Under the pieces are notes generated by a model that saw only the letters and a list, made by a program, of their open reading frames with translations, was not told where the DNA came from and searched no databases. A stretch of 61,419 bases of DNA, taken from the NCBI GenBank assembly GCA_030041095.1, contig JASHON010000196.1, forward strand, positions 1 to 61,419, in the 5' to 3' direction. Positions 25,360-35,543 of this stretch are shown here, in pieces. Position 1 is the stretch's first letter. The number at the start of each line of letters is the position of its first letter. The translations under genes and the position numbers were made by a program. The stretch is from Terriglobia bacterium. GTDB taxonomy: Bacteria > Acidobacteriota > Terriglobia > UBA7540.

Positions 25360-27792
25360 TCATTCGTATCGTAGCGCGTCTACGGGATCGATCTCTGCCG
25401 CGCGCCGCGCGGGAAGGTAACAAGCCGCGAGTGCGACGGCCAACAACGACAAAGCGACAACAGTATAGGTTGCCGGGTCTGTGGCTGTCACTCCGAAAAG
25501 AAGCTTCGAGAGGAAGCGGGCTAATGCCAGCGCGGCGCCAACGCCAACTGCGATTCCCCATAACGCCAGCGCGCCGCCCTGCCTCACTACCAGTTTCAGC
25601 ACATCTCTTCGTTGCGCTCCAAGCGCCATTCGAATGCCGATTTCATGCGTGCGCCGGCTGGTGGAATACGAAATGACGCCATAAATGCCGACGGCAGCCA
25701 GCGCCAGCGCCAGCCCCGCGAAGATTCCCAAAAGCAGCATGGGAAATCGCCGGTCGGCAATCGAATCCGAAACGATCTCACTCATCGTCTGAACGTTATA
25801 AACCGGCTGGTTGTTGCCGGATCCAAAGACCGCGCTCCTCACGGCCCGCACCAGAGCGTCAACAGGCAGGCGAGACCGCACGATAAACGTCACGCTCCCG
25901 CTGACCGTTTTCATGAATGGGTCGGGAATCTGGTCGAACGGGATGTAAATCTCATTGCGCACAAGATCAGCCGAACCGCCGGCCAGGCTCCAATGTTTCA
26001 CGTGTCCTGCCACACCCACGATCTGAGCCTTCCCGAGCAGCGCGAGCGTCAGCGACTGTCCTACCGGGTCCTGGCCGTGAAAATAGCGGCTGGCCAGCTC
26101 GCGGTCAATCACCACGACGTGGGCGGAGTGGGCTGTGTCATCTTTCGTGATGAAACGGCCGCGCAGTAGCGGAATGCCCATGGCGCGCAGATAGCTGGAG
26201 CTTGTGCAGTAGAACAGCGTCAGAGGCGCTTTATTCCATGCGGTTGGCGTTTCCGATCCCGTCCAAAAGGGAATGTCGTCATCGTTGCCCTCGAGCGGCA
26301 CCAGGTCCGTCACGGCGGTCGCTTTGACTCCGGGAATGCTCTCAATGCGATCGATGAGCTGGCGATAGGCCGTCCGAATCGCGTTGGGCGTCTCCGTGGA
26401 TGCCGGAGAGAGCGCCACCGAAAAAGTGAGCGCGTGCTGGGGGCGAAAGCCCGGATTCACTCCGCTCAGGCGCCACACGCTCTCAATCATCAACCCCGCG
26501 CCTACGAGCAAAACCACGGTGAGCGCCATCTGGAAGATGACCAAAGCGCGCTGCGAACGCTGCCGCCCGCCGCTGACGGTGCGCCCACCTTCCTTGAGAG
26601 TTTCGTGGAAGCGCACTTGTGAATTTTTCAGCGCGGGCGCCAGGCCAAAGAGCACGCCCACGGTCATGGAAACGGCAAACGTGAACAACAGCACCGGCAA
26701 GTTCAGGCCGATATCACCACTGCGCGGCAAGCTGCCCGGCACCGCGGCTACCACGGGCTTGGTTCCCAGGAAAGCCAGCAGCAAGCCCAGCACGCCGCCC
26801 GCTAGCGCCAGGAGCACACTTTCCGTGAACAATTGCCGGACCACGCGCGGCCGGCCGGCTCCAAGAGCCGTGCGAATGGCGAACTCGCGGCTTCGCGCGG
26901 AAGACCTCGCGAGTAACAAATTGGCCACATTCGCGCAGGAAATCAACAGCACCAAAGCCACCGCGCCAAGCAGCATCCAAAGCGTTCGGCTGGCCCAGCC
27001 GACCAGAACTTCCTTAAGCGAAACCACGTTGGCTTCGAGGCCCTGGTCCGCTTTCGGATAGAGCTGATCGAGGCGCCGCTGGACGTTGGCCATATCCGCT
27101 TGCGCCTGGGCAAGGGTGAGTCCAGGTTTCATTCGAGCCATCACTTGAATTCCCGGACTGATCCGCCGGTCGTCAAGCAAGGCAGGACTGCCTTGGCCGA
27201 GCGGTGCCATAATGTCGGCACGGCCCCTCATCTCAAATCCCTTGGGTAGCACACCCACAATCGAATAAGCTTTTCCGTCCAGCGTTATCGATTGACCTAA
27301 AACCTGCGGGCTCGCGCCGAATCGGTGTCTCCACAATTTGTTGCTGATGATTGCTACGGGTGGTCCGCCTTGGTGGTCTTCCTGAGACGTGAATTCGCGG
27401 CCAAGCTGTAATTTCACTCCCAAGGTTGCGAAGAAACCCGCAGAGATGTTTTTGCCCCCAACATGTTCCACCGGTCCGGGGTGAGTGAGATTGAAATCCG
27501 CCCAATTAAAGGCGGCCATACGGATAAATGCTTTGTTATAGCGCCTCCAATCCTTGAAGTTGAGATAGGAAACAGAGCTACGCGTGAAGTGAGAGCTTTT
27601 CTGGAAGACGTTCACCAGTCGGTCCGCATGGCTGTAGGGCAGCGGGCGCAGCAGGACGCCTTCGACCACGCTGAAGATTGCCGTATTCGCGCCAATCCCG
27701 AGCGCCAGAGCGATAATGGCAATGGCCGTGAAACCGCGATCCTTCAACAATAACCGCAAGCCGAATTTCAGGTCCTGGAAAAGCCTTTCCAT
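25360..27792 (-). CDS. MacB/FtsX-type ABC permease of the large acidobacterial kind
   Basis: ATG 27792 is preferred, with GAGGG 6 nt upstream; a TTG two codons earlier is also in frame. The 810-residue protein has two MacB periplasmic domains (about 50-245 and 445-650) and two FtsX permease domains (about 280-400 and 690-805). The N-terminal LKFGLRLLLKDRGFTAIAII and LSLALGIGANTAIFSV-like start and the C-terminal LPARRAAEIDPVDALRYE end are hallmarks. The ATPase is not adjacent. Such permeases are highly multiplied in acidobacteria; transported substrate is unknown, possibly antimicrobials or lipoproteins. Confidence 0.85.
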   Translation of the reverse strand: MERLFQDLKFGLRLLLKDRGFTAIAIIALALGIGANTAIFSVVEGVLLRPLPYSHADRLVNVFQKSSHFTRSSVSYLNFKDWRRYNKAFIRMAAFNWADFNLTHPGPVEHVGGKNISAGFFATLGVKLQLGREFTSQEDHQGGPPVAIISNKLWRHRFGASPQVLGQSITLDGKAYSIVGVLPKGFEMRGRADIMAPLGQGSPALLDDRRISPGIQVMARMKPGLTLAQAQADMANVQRRLDQLYPKADQGLEANVVSLKEVLVGWASRTLWMLLGAVALVLLISCANVANLLLARSSARSREFAIRTALGAGRPRVVRQLFTESVLLALAGGVLGLLLAFLGTKPVVAAVPGSLPRSGDIGLNLPVLLFTFAVSMTVGVLFGLAPALKNSQVRFHETLKEGGRTVSGGRQRSQRALVIFQMALTVVLLVGAGLMIESVWRLSGVNPGFRPQHALTFSVALSPASTETPNAIRTAYRQLIDRIESIPGVKATAVTDLVPLEGNDDDIPFWTGSETPTAWNKAPLTLFYCTSSSYLRAMGIPLLRGRFITKDDTAHSAHVVVIDRELASRYFHGQDPVGQSLTLALLGKAQIVGVAGHVKHWSLAGGSADLVRNEIYIPFDQIPDPFMKTVSGSVTFIVRSRLPVDALVRAVRSAVFGSGNNQPVYNVQTMSEIVSDSIADRRFPMLLLGIFAGLALALAAVGIYGVISYSTSRRTHEIGIRMALGAQRRDVLKLVVRQGGALALWGIAVGVGAALALARFLSKLLFGVTATDPATYTVVALSLLAVALAACYLPARRAAEIDPVDALRYE

Positions 27793-27972
27793 TGCCAACC
27801 CTCGTTTCGCCGCTCACGCTGGATGCAGCGCCATCCACTCATGCGCAGTTGTTTTGCGCTCCTGATAGACTCATACGCGAGATTTGTGGCAGATGTTCCA
27901 GAAACTGAGCGTGGCGAAGAGGCAGGGTCGCCGGCTGCACAGTAAAGCCGGGAATTCTTGTTCTGTTGGAGG

Positions 27973-30672
27973 CTAACCTATCTTCATAACAACTCTTGCG
28001 GGCGTCAATCCAGTTGACCTGGCCAGCAAGACGACGCTTCCGGCCGGTCCAGTGGGGCGAACAATCGCAAGGCATTTGCCGTGATAGGTGGTGGGTTCTG
28101 TCTGGCGAAAACTTCGGACATCCTTGGGATTGGCCGTTCCAGTGGCGGCCAATTCGGCTGCGCCGTCGATCTCAAAGCGCACGGGAACTGCCGCATCAGG
28201 CACCAGATTGCCCGACGGGTCCAGAACGTCGAGCGTTACGTAAGCAAGATCGTTGCGGTCCGGCCGAAGCCGCTCACGGTCTGCCTTCAGGCGAAGCCGT
28301 GCAGGCTTGCCTGCCGTTCGGAGCGCCATCTCGCCAACGGGCTTGCCGCCTTCGAGCGCGATGGCTTTTAGCTCGCCGGCAGCGTATGGCGCCTCGAATT
28401 CCGCCTTGAACTGAGTCTGAAGCGAAACGGCCTTCCTTCCAATCTCGCGGCCATTCAGCAGCAGCCTCACCTGATCGCCTCGTGAGTAGACATGGACGTT
28501 CAGGGTTTTTCCTTCCTGGCCAGGCCACGTCCAGCTTTTAAGCTGGTCCGGCCAACCCCAGGCGCTCACAAGCTGTTGGCTGCCTTCGGGGATCGGGCGC
28601 TCGACGGCCATTTCAAGCTTGCTTCTGCCCCACAGCACTTTTTTGTAAAAGAATTGCGGCTTCTCCTCGCCCAGCAGGTCGATATCTCCACAATAGGAGA
28701 CGAACCATGGATAGTCTTTCGAGAGGCTTTGCGCGAATCGTGCCAGGGGTTCTCCTCCCAGATTGCCTTTAGCCGTGGGAGGTTGAAATAAAGGCATAGC
28801 AGGACCTAGCTCAACATTGCCGATGCCGGCTTCACCCAGATAATCCATGCCGGTCCATACGAAGTTGCCGATCACGTAGGGGAACTTCTCCACGGACTGC
28901 CAATTCTCAAACGCAAGCAGCGGTAATGATTCTGTCCCCATCATGATCCGTTGGGGAAGCCGTTCGTGGTCCTTTTCGTATTCTTCCCACTCGTAGTTAT
29001 AACCTCCCACGTCGAGATATCTAAAGGCAGGGTCGTTATCCGCCCACGGCGCCGGCTTGCCGTCGTCAGAGTTCGGGTTGACGGCAGCAGTGATGAGCCG
29101 CGTATGATCCAGCCGCTCGATTTCATCCACAATTTTCTTGGCTTCCGCCACGCCCAGGGGCGTGGCGCGCTCCGGAATCTCATTGCCGATGCTCCAGAAA
29201 ATGATGCTGGGATGATTGCGGTCACGAAGCACCATGGAGTCGATATCGCCCTGCCACCAATCCTTGAAGTAAAGATGATAATCCTGCGGATTCTTTTGCA
29301 GCGACCATTGGTCAAAAGCTTCATCGATAACGGCTATGCCCAGGCGGTCGCAGGCCTCCAGAAAGCGCGGCGAAGGCGGATTGTGAGCGCAGCGGATGGC
29401 ATTAAAGCCGTGCGCTTTCATCAGCTCAACCCGGCGTTCCTCAGCGCGGTCAATGGCAGCGGAGCCCAACAAGCCATTGGCGTGATGCATGCATCCGCCC
29501 CGCAGTTTTACGACTTCGCCGTTGATGCGAAGGCCACGCCCGGCGTCTGCCTCAATCTTGCGGATGCCGAAAGCGGCGGCTGTTCGATCCATTCTTTCGC
29601 CGCCGGAAACCAGCTCCACTTCTGCGCGATAAAGATTCGGCGCAGAAAGAGACCACAATGCGGGCGAAGAAACGGATATGGATTGCTCCACTTCCGCACT
29701 GCTTCCTGCCGCAATCTGCGCGGACGCTTCGTGTGTGCCTACAACGCGGTTCTTTGAATCCAGCAGCCGGGCCCGGACGCTAAGCTCGCGCGTGGCGTTT
29801 TCCCGGTTCTCAATCTTCGTGCTCACTTTCACACTCGCAACTCGCTCCGAAACTTCCGGCGTCGTCACGTACACGCCCCACAACACCACGCGCACCGGGC
29901 CGGTGACGTTCAGCCACACATGCCGATAGATTCCCGAGCCGGAATACCAACGGCTGTTCCGTCCCGTATTCCGCACTCGCACGGCCATGACATTCTCGCC
30001 CTGGCGATCAAGGTACGGCGTCAGGTCATACGCGAAGCTGGTGTATCCGTAAGGGTGAGAGCCCAGGTGGTGGCCGTTCAGCCAGACGTCGCTGTTCATA
30101 TAGACGCCTTCAAACACGATCTCGGCGTAGCTTGCGGGAAGCATGCCATCAATGATGAAGCGCTTCCGATACCAGCCAACCCCTCCCACGCACCAGCCGG
30201 TGGCGCGCCCGCCTTCACTCAGATATCGGTCAAAAGGGCCGACGCGCAACGGAACATCGGCGCCGCCCCAGACGGCGCACTGGCCGTTCTCTTGCGGCAG
30301 CGGCGGCAGAGCCTCAACGCTCCAATCATGGGGAAGATCGATCGGGCGCCACGCACTATCGTCGAAACTCGCAACTTCTGAGCCGGAAGCGTCTCCGCGA
30401 TAGAAACGCCAGCCGCTATCGAACAACTGATCGCGGTGCGCGCTGGCATGAGCGCTTGCTGCCGCAGACGAGCGAGCCGGTTGTTCTTGAGTGCCGCCGA
30501 GAGCTGCCAGAAGCGGCGCTGCCGTCAGACCTGCAACCATGGATTTGATCGCGTCACGCCTGGGAAGGCCACCCATCTTGTGGCTATCGGTTGGAAGACG
30601 CGTATCTGCGGCTGGCGATTGTTTTGATGTGTCCACTTCTGAATCTCCTTGGAGGCCTCTCGTCGCGGGCAT
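27973..30672 (-). CDS. Exported glycoside hydrolase family 2 (beta-galactosidase-like)
   Basis: 899 residues. AGGAGG 6 nt before ATG 30672 supports the start. A twin-arginine signal (LPRRDAIKSMVAGLTAAPLL, RR at 38-39) leads to the Tat pathway. A sugar-binding jelly roll (about 80-240), an Ig-like domain, and the TIM barrel follow. The acid/base glutamate is in SIGNEIPE (about 495) and the nucleophile in MMGTESLP (about 581). C-terminal domains resemble DUF4982 and the GH2 domain 5 (LRPDRNDLAYVTLDVLD). It removes beta-linked galactose or similar sugars. The alcohol dehydrogenase gene follows upstream on the same strand, 20 bp away. Confidence 0.88.
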   Translation of the reverse strand: MPATRGLQGDSEVDTSKQSPAADTRLPTDSHKMGGLPRRDAIKSMVAGLTAAPLLAALGGTQEQPARSSAAASAHASAHRDQLFDSGWRFYRGDASGSEVASFDDSAWRPIDLPHDWSVEALPPLPQENGQCAVWGGADVPLRVGPFDRYLSEGGRATGWCVGGVGWYRKRFIIDGMLPASYAEIVFEGVYMNSDVWLNGHHLGSHPYGYTSFAYDLTPYLDRQGENVMAVRVRNTGRNSRWYSGSGIYRHVWLNVTGPVRVVLWGVYVTTPEVSERVASVKVSTKIENRENATRELSVRARLLDSKNRVVGTHEASAQIAAGSSAEVEQSISVSSPALWSLSAPNLYRAEVELVSGGERMDRTAAAFGIRKIEADAGRGLRINGEVVKLRGGCMHHANGLLGSAAIDRAEERRVELMKAHGFNAIRCAHNPPSPRFLEACDRLGIAVIDEAFDQWSLQKNPQDYHLYFKDWWQGDIDSMVLRDRNHPSIIFWSIGNEIPERATPLGVAEAKKIVDEIERLDHTRLITAAVNPNSDDGKPAPWADNDPAFRYLDVGGYNYEWEEYEKDHERLPQRIMMGTESLPLLAFENWQSVEKFPYVIGNFVWTGMDYLGEAGIGNVELGPAMPLFQPPTAKGNLGGEPLARFAQSLSKDYPWFVSYCGDIDLLGEEKPQFFYKKVLWGRSKLEMAVERPIPEGSQQLVSAWGWPDQLKSWTWPGQEGKTLNVHVYSRGDQVRLLLNGREIGRKAVSLQTQFKAEFEAPYAAGELKAIALEGGKPVGEMALRTAGKPARLRLKADRERLRPDRNDLAYVTLDVLDPSGNLVPDAAVPVRFEIDGAAELAATGTANPKDVRSFRQTEPTTYHGKCLAIVRPTGPAGSVVLLARSTGLTPARVVMKIG

Positions 30673-30691
30673 CTAATACCTCCTGCACGGC

Positions 30692-31750
30692 TCAGGCAGA
30701 TTTGAGCGAAGCCAGATCGATGGAGAAGCGGTATTTCACGTCAGACTTAAGCAGCCTCTCGTAAGCTTCATTCACCTTCTGTATGGGGATGACTTCAACA
30801 TCCGCGGTGATGTTATGTTGGCCGCAGAAATCGAGCATCTCTTGAGTCTCGGGAATGCCGCCGATGAGCGATCCGGAAAGGATACGATTGCCGAACAGAA
30901 GTCCGAAGGCGGCGACGGCGAGAGGCTTCGGCGCCGCGCCCACAAGGGTAAGATTGCCACCACGGCGGAGGAGATTGATGTAGGCGTTGATGTCGTGATC
31001 GGCCGAGATGGTGTCAAGAATGAAGTCGAAGCTGCCGGCGTGTTTCTGCATCTCGCCGGCATGGCGCGAAACGACCACGTCGTCTGCGCCGAGTTGGCGC
31101 GCGGCTTCCTTTTTGCGGGATGAAGAGGTGAAGACGACGACGTGGGCGCCGAATGCATGCGCAAATTTCACGCCCATGTGACCCAATCCGCCGAGACCGA
31201 CGATGCCAACCTTCTTGCCCTTGGTAACGCCCCAGCGACGCATGGGCGAGTACGTAGTGATGCCGGCGCAGAGAAGCGGCGCCGCTCCGGCCAAATTCAG
31301 ATGGGAAGGAACGCGCAGGACAAAGTGCTCGTTGACGACTACGCTTTCGGAGTAGCCACCAAAGGTAACGCCTCCAATTTGCTTGTCCGGCGAGTTAAAC
31401 GTGAAGGTCAGGTTCGGGCAAAACTGCTCGAGGCCGGCTTGGCACTCAGGGCAGGCGCCGTCCGAGTCTACCATGCAGCCAACGGCAGCGATATCGCCTG
31501 GCTTGAATCGAGTGACTGCTGCGCCAGCCTTGATAACCCGGCCGACGATCTCGTGTCCTGGGACGCAAGGATAAATCGTAGGATTGACGTTGCCCCACTC
31601 GTTGCGTACCGTATGCAGGTCAGAGTGGCAAATGCCGCAGAAGAGAATTTCAATTTGCAGGTCACGTTCTGACGGATCGCGCCGGGCGATCGTGGTTGAA
31701 GCAAGCGGCGATGTTGCACTGGCCGCAGCAAAAGCTTTTGCGTTATACAT
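30692..31750 (-). CDS. Zinc-dependent NAD(P) alcohol dehydrogenase (YahK/CAD-like)
   Basis: M13 of the longer frame (ATG 31750, MYNAKAFAA) is the normal family start, giving 352 residues. The catalytic zinc ligands are in FCGICHSDLH and PGHEIVG. The Rossmann motif is GIVGLGGLGHMGVKFA. The structural zinc site reads VDSDGACPECQAGLEQFC: the first of the four cysteines is replaced by aspartate. Members reduce broad aldehydes with NADPH. It lies between the GH2 and aldo/keto reductase genes, all on the minus strand. Confidence 0.88.
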   Translation of the reverse strand: MYNAKAFAAASATSPLASTTIARRDPSERDLQIEILFCGICHSDLHTVRNEWGNVNPTIYPCVPGHEIVGRVIKAGAAVTRFKPGDIAAVGCMVDSDGACPECQAGLEQFCPNLTFTFNSPDKQIGGVTFGGYSESVVVNEHFVLRVPSHLNLAGAAPLLCAGITTYSPMRRWGVTKGKKVGIVGLGGLGHMGVKFAHAFGAHVVVFTSSSRKKEAARQLGADDVVVSRHAGEMQKHAGSFDFILDTISADHDINAYINLLRRGGNLTLVGAAPKPLAVAAFGLLFGNRILSGSLIGGIPETQEMLDFCGQHNITADVEVIPIQKVNEAYERLLKSDVKYRFSIDLASLKSA

Positions 31751-31841
31751 GAATGGACGCTCCAGGGTAAAGAATGTTGGACGCATTCAAAATGCGTGAG
31801 GACGCTACCAGCATGAGCCTTCGATTTTGCATCGCATGTCA

Positions 31842-32918
<1,077 letters not shown>

Positions 32919-32986
32919 TTAGATCCACTGAAAAATCACAGTGCAAAGAACGAAGGACTAAAATCCCAGTGGAGGAGATCTTTACA

Positions 32987-34357
32987 ATGAAGAGCCGAGT
33001 AAACAGTCTGCTCCTGTTGGCCGCTTGCATCTTCACGGTAACTTCAATCTCTTGGGCACAATTGCCCCAAGCGCCCGCGGTCCCGCCGCCTGACGCGCGA
33101 TACAAGGCGGATATCCTGGTCATTGTGGCTCATCCTGACGACGAAACGGAAATCACCGGTTACCTGGCGCGTGCCGTCTACGACGAGCATAAGCGGGTGG
33201 CAATGCTCTACTGCACCTGTGGTGGCGCTGGCGGTGATACGGTTTCCTTTGCCCAGGGCCGCGCCCTTTGCGAAGAACGTAAGATTGAGGCGCGCCGCGC
33301 CGACGCCGCGCTCGGCATCACGAACGTGTGGTTCTTGGGCGGGCTCGATACGCCTTCGCAAAACGTGCTCAATTCGCTGGGACACTGGAACCAGGGCACG
33401 GTGCTCGAGCGTGCTGTGCGCCTGGTTCGCCTGACGCGCCCGGAAGTGATCATCACCTGGATTCCTGACTTTGTGGACGGCGAAAACCATGGCGATCATC
33501 AAGCATCTGCCGTCATCGCCACTGAGGCGTTCGACCAGGCAGGGAACGCCACGGTTTTTCCGGCGCAGGTGGCTGCTCCGCGCGACTACGAAAATTACGG
33601 CAATCTCACCGAAGGCCTCGATCCGTGGCAGCCGGAAAAGCTGTACTTCTTTTCGAATCCCGCGTATGCGGCATTCGAACAGGGCCAGGGCCCGGTCTAT
33701 TCCACCACGGACGTTTCTCCCTCGCGTCACGCGCCTTATTACGAGCTGGCAGCTCGCTCCGCAAGCTATCATTTAACGCAGCTTGCGACGGGACCTGAAG
33801 GCTACGAAGCCACGTACCAGGCGTCCCTCGACCAATTCAAGCAGCCGGTGCCATTGATTTTGGGAAAATCATTGGTTGGCGGATCGAGAACGGGCGATGT
33901 GTTCGAAGGGGTCGTTCCCGGGCCAATCTCTTTTCATCCCGTGGCCGGCTACCGTCCCGAGCCTCATTCCGGGCTTTCGATTGAGCTCGGCGGGCCGTGG
34001 CAGTTTTACCACCGCTTCTGGCGTGCGCACGATCCGGATCACATGGCCACGCTCGTCTCGCCGGAAGCCGGCGTGGGAAATGGCGGAACGCTGGCTCTGC
34101 CGGTAATCATTCGCAACGACACTTCCGCACTGGCCGAAGTGACGCTCACGGCGTCAGTGCCCGCTGGCTGGAAAGTGAATTCGGGCGAGGCTGTCTATCC
34201 GGTGAATGCTGGCGGCTTTTATCCCACTCGCGTTGTTTTTGCCGCTCCCGCGGGCGCACGGCCCGATTGGCAGACGCTGACGCTCAAAGCCGAGTCGAAC
34301 GGAGAATCCGTGGGAGAACTTTCATTTCGAGTGAGCTATGGAAGGAGTGGCCCTTGA
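32987..34357 (+). CDS. Exported PIG-L/LmbE-like deacetylase
   Basis: ATG 32987 is chosen: GGAGGAG lies 9 nt upstream and it opens a signal peptide (MKSRVNSLLLLAACIF... SWAQ). The mature 456-residue precursor has the zinc-binding AHPDDE (48-53) and a later NHGDHQAS, as in GlcNAc-PI and mycothiol-type N-deacetylases. The last 110 residues form a beta-sandwich (LALPVIIRNDTSALAEVTLT, VPAGWKV) like NEW3 or CARDB carbohydrate-related domains. It may de-N-acetylate a sugar outside the cytoplasm. Substrate unknown. Confidence 0.85.
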   Translation: MKSRVNSLLLLAACIFTVTSISWAQLPQAPAVPPPDARYKADILVIVAHPDDETEITGYLARAVYDEHKRVAMLYCTCGGAGGDTVSFAQGRALCEERKIEARRADAALGITNVWFLGGLDTPSQNVLNSLGHWNQGTVLERAVRLVRLTRPEVIITWIPDFVDGENHGDHQASAVIATEAFDQAGNATVFPAQVAAPRDYENYGNLTEGLDPWQPEKLYFFSNPAYAAFEQGQGPVYSTTDVSPSRHAPYYELAARSASYHLTQLATGPEGYEATYQASLDQFKQPVPLILGKSLVGGSRTGDVFEGVVPGPISFHPVAGYRPEPHSGLSIELGGPWQFYHRFWRAHDPDHMATLVSPEAGVGNGGTLALPVIIRNDTSALAEVTLTASVPAGWKVNSGEAVYPVNAGGFYPTRVVFAAPAGARPDWQTLTLKAESNGESVGELSFRVSYGRSGP

Positions 34358-34459
34358 CGCGAATAGCGTCGAACCATCGAACGGCGCAGGCGGACTACTT
34401 TGGTTTTTCGTGCCCATCTTAATTCTCGCTAGGCGAGCCGTTTTGTTTGAGTCTGTCGG

Positions 34460-35284
34460 TCAAGGCAGGATCGCGAAGGCGCGCGCCGGAAAGCCCAGAC
34501 CGTGTTTCGGCTTGGGCCAGGTCACGACGATCAGGGCTCCCGTCGCCGGAACTTCATCCAGATGGGCCATTGCTTCAATCTGCCAATGGCCGTGCCTCAG
34601 CAGCCATTTCTCAGACTTAAGATCTTTGCTGGTGTCGGTGTCCAAAGACTCATGCCCGTTGGCGACGATGCCGCGCCTTTCGTAGAGGAACTTGATCGCC
34701 TCGAACGACCACGCTGGAAATGGGTAGCGTTTGAAGCGCTTGGGGTCAGAGGTCCAGTCCTTGTCCATGTCAGTGCGCAGCGCGGCGAAGCATCCGGCCG
34801 GCACGCGGCCGTGCTTGCGCTCCCAGGCCCGGATGTCCGCAACCGTGAGTGCGTGGTTAGGATCCTTTTTAAGCAACGGAGTCATGTTGAAAACCACCAG
34901 CGGGAGGATCATCTGCTTGACCGGGATTTCATCCATCGTCATGCCGTTCGGGTCGAAATGAGCGGGCGGATCAATGTGGGTACCGTATTGCCCGACCATC
35001 GAGTAGAAGAAGGCGTGAAAACCGTCCCGGGCGATGGTGTAAGGACGCCCCGTTTGAGGGTTTGCGGCGAGTGAAAAAGTGGCCGGGCCGAATCCTTTCC
35101 ACACGGGTGTCAGCGGGCTGAACGTATGCGTGAGGTCGACAAACCGCTTCGAGGAAATAATTCTGTAAGCCTCGGCAAGCGAATCGTTCTGGGCGAAAGC
35201 GGCGGAAACGCCGGTGGAGACGAGAACCAACGATAACGCTGCTGCAATCAGGTTGAAGCGAACTGTGGACTGCTTGCGAATCAT
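34460..35284 (-). CDS. Exported cyclase family protein (kynurenine formamidase-like)
   Basis: The start is ATG 35284, where GGGAGG lies 5 nt upstream and a signal peptide opens (MIRKQSTVRFNLIAAALSLV ... AFAQ). The fold signature of the metal-dependent cyclase/formamidase family is present: FVDLTHTFSPLTPVW and QYGTHIDPPAHFDPNG, with His and Asp metal ligands, plus a later histidine in GHESLDTD. Family members hydrolyse amides or esters such as N-formylkynurenine. Its export signal is less usual. It converges with the deacetylase gene. Confidence 0.83.
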   Translation of the reverse strand: MIRKQSTVRFNLIAAALSLVLVSTGVSAAFAQNDSLAEAYRIISSKRFVDLTHTFSPLTPVWKGFGPATFSLAANPQTGRPYTIARDGFHAFFYSMVGQYGTHIDPPAHFDPNGMTMDEIPVKQMILPLVVFNMTPLLKKDPNHALTVADIRAWERKHGRVPAGCFAALRTDMDKDWTSDPKRFKRYPFPAWSFEAIKFLYERRGIVANGHESLDTDTSKDLKSEKWLLRHGHWQIEAMAHLDEVPATGALIVVTWPKPKHGLGFPARAFAILP

Positions 35285-35543
35285 GGAGCCTCCCGGATGC
35301 GCCACCTCTTCCCACAACGGTTGAGGAAGGGATTTTTCAATTGTGGCGGAACGTCTTGCTGGATTGTTATGGTATCACCCACTCGGCGCCGGGTCTAAAC
35401 ACTTACAGTCCGCCGTGAGCTGCTCTCCGGGTGGGCGACCCGGTCTGGGCCAGGCTCCGGGGTCAGGCCGCTGAATCTTGTGCTTTCATTTCCCGCCAAA
35501 ACGAGATAAGGTTTCGTTTCTTCAATTCCGGAGGCGACGAACT

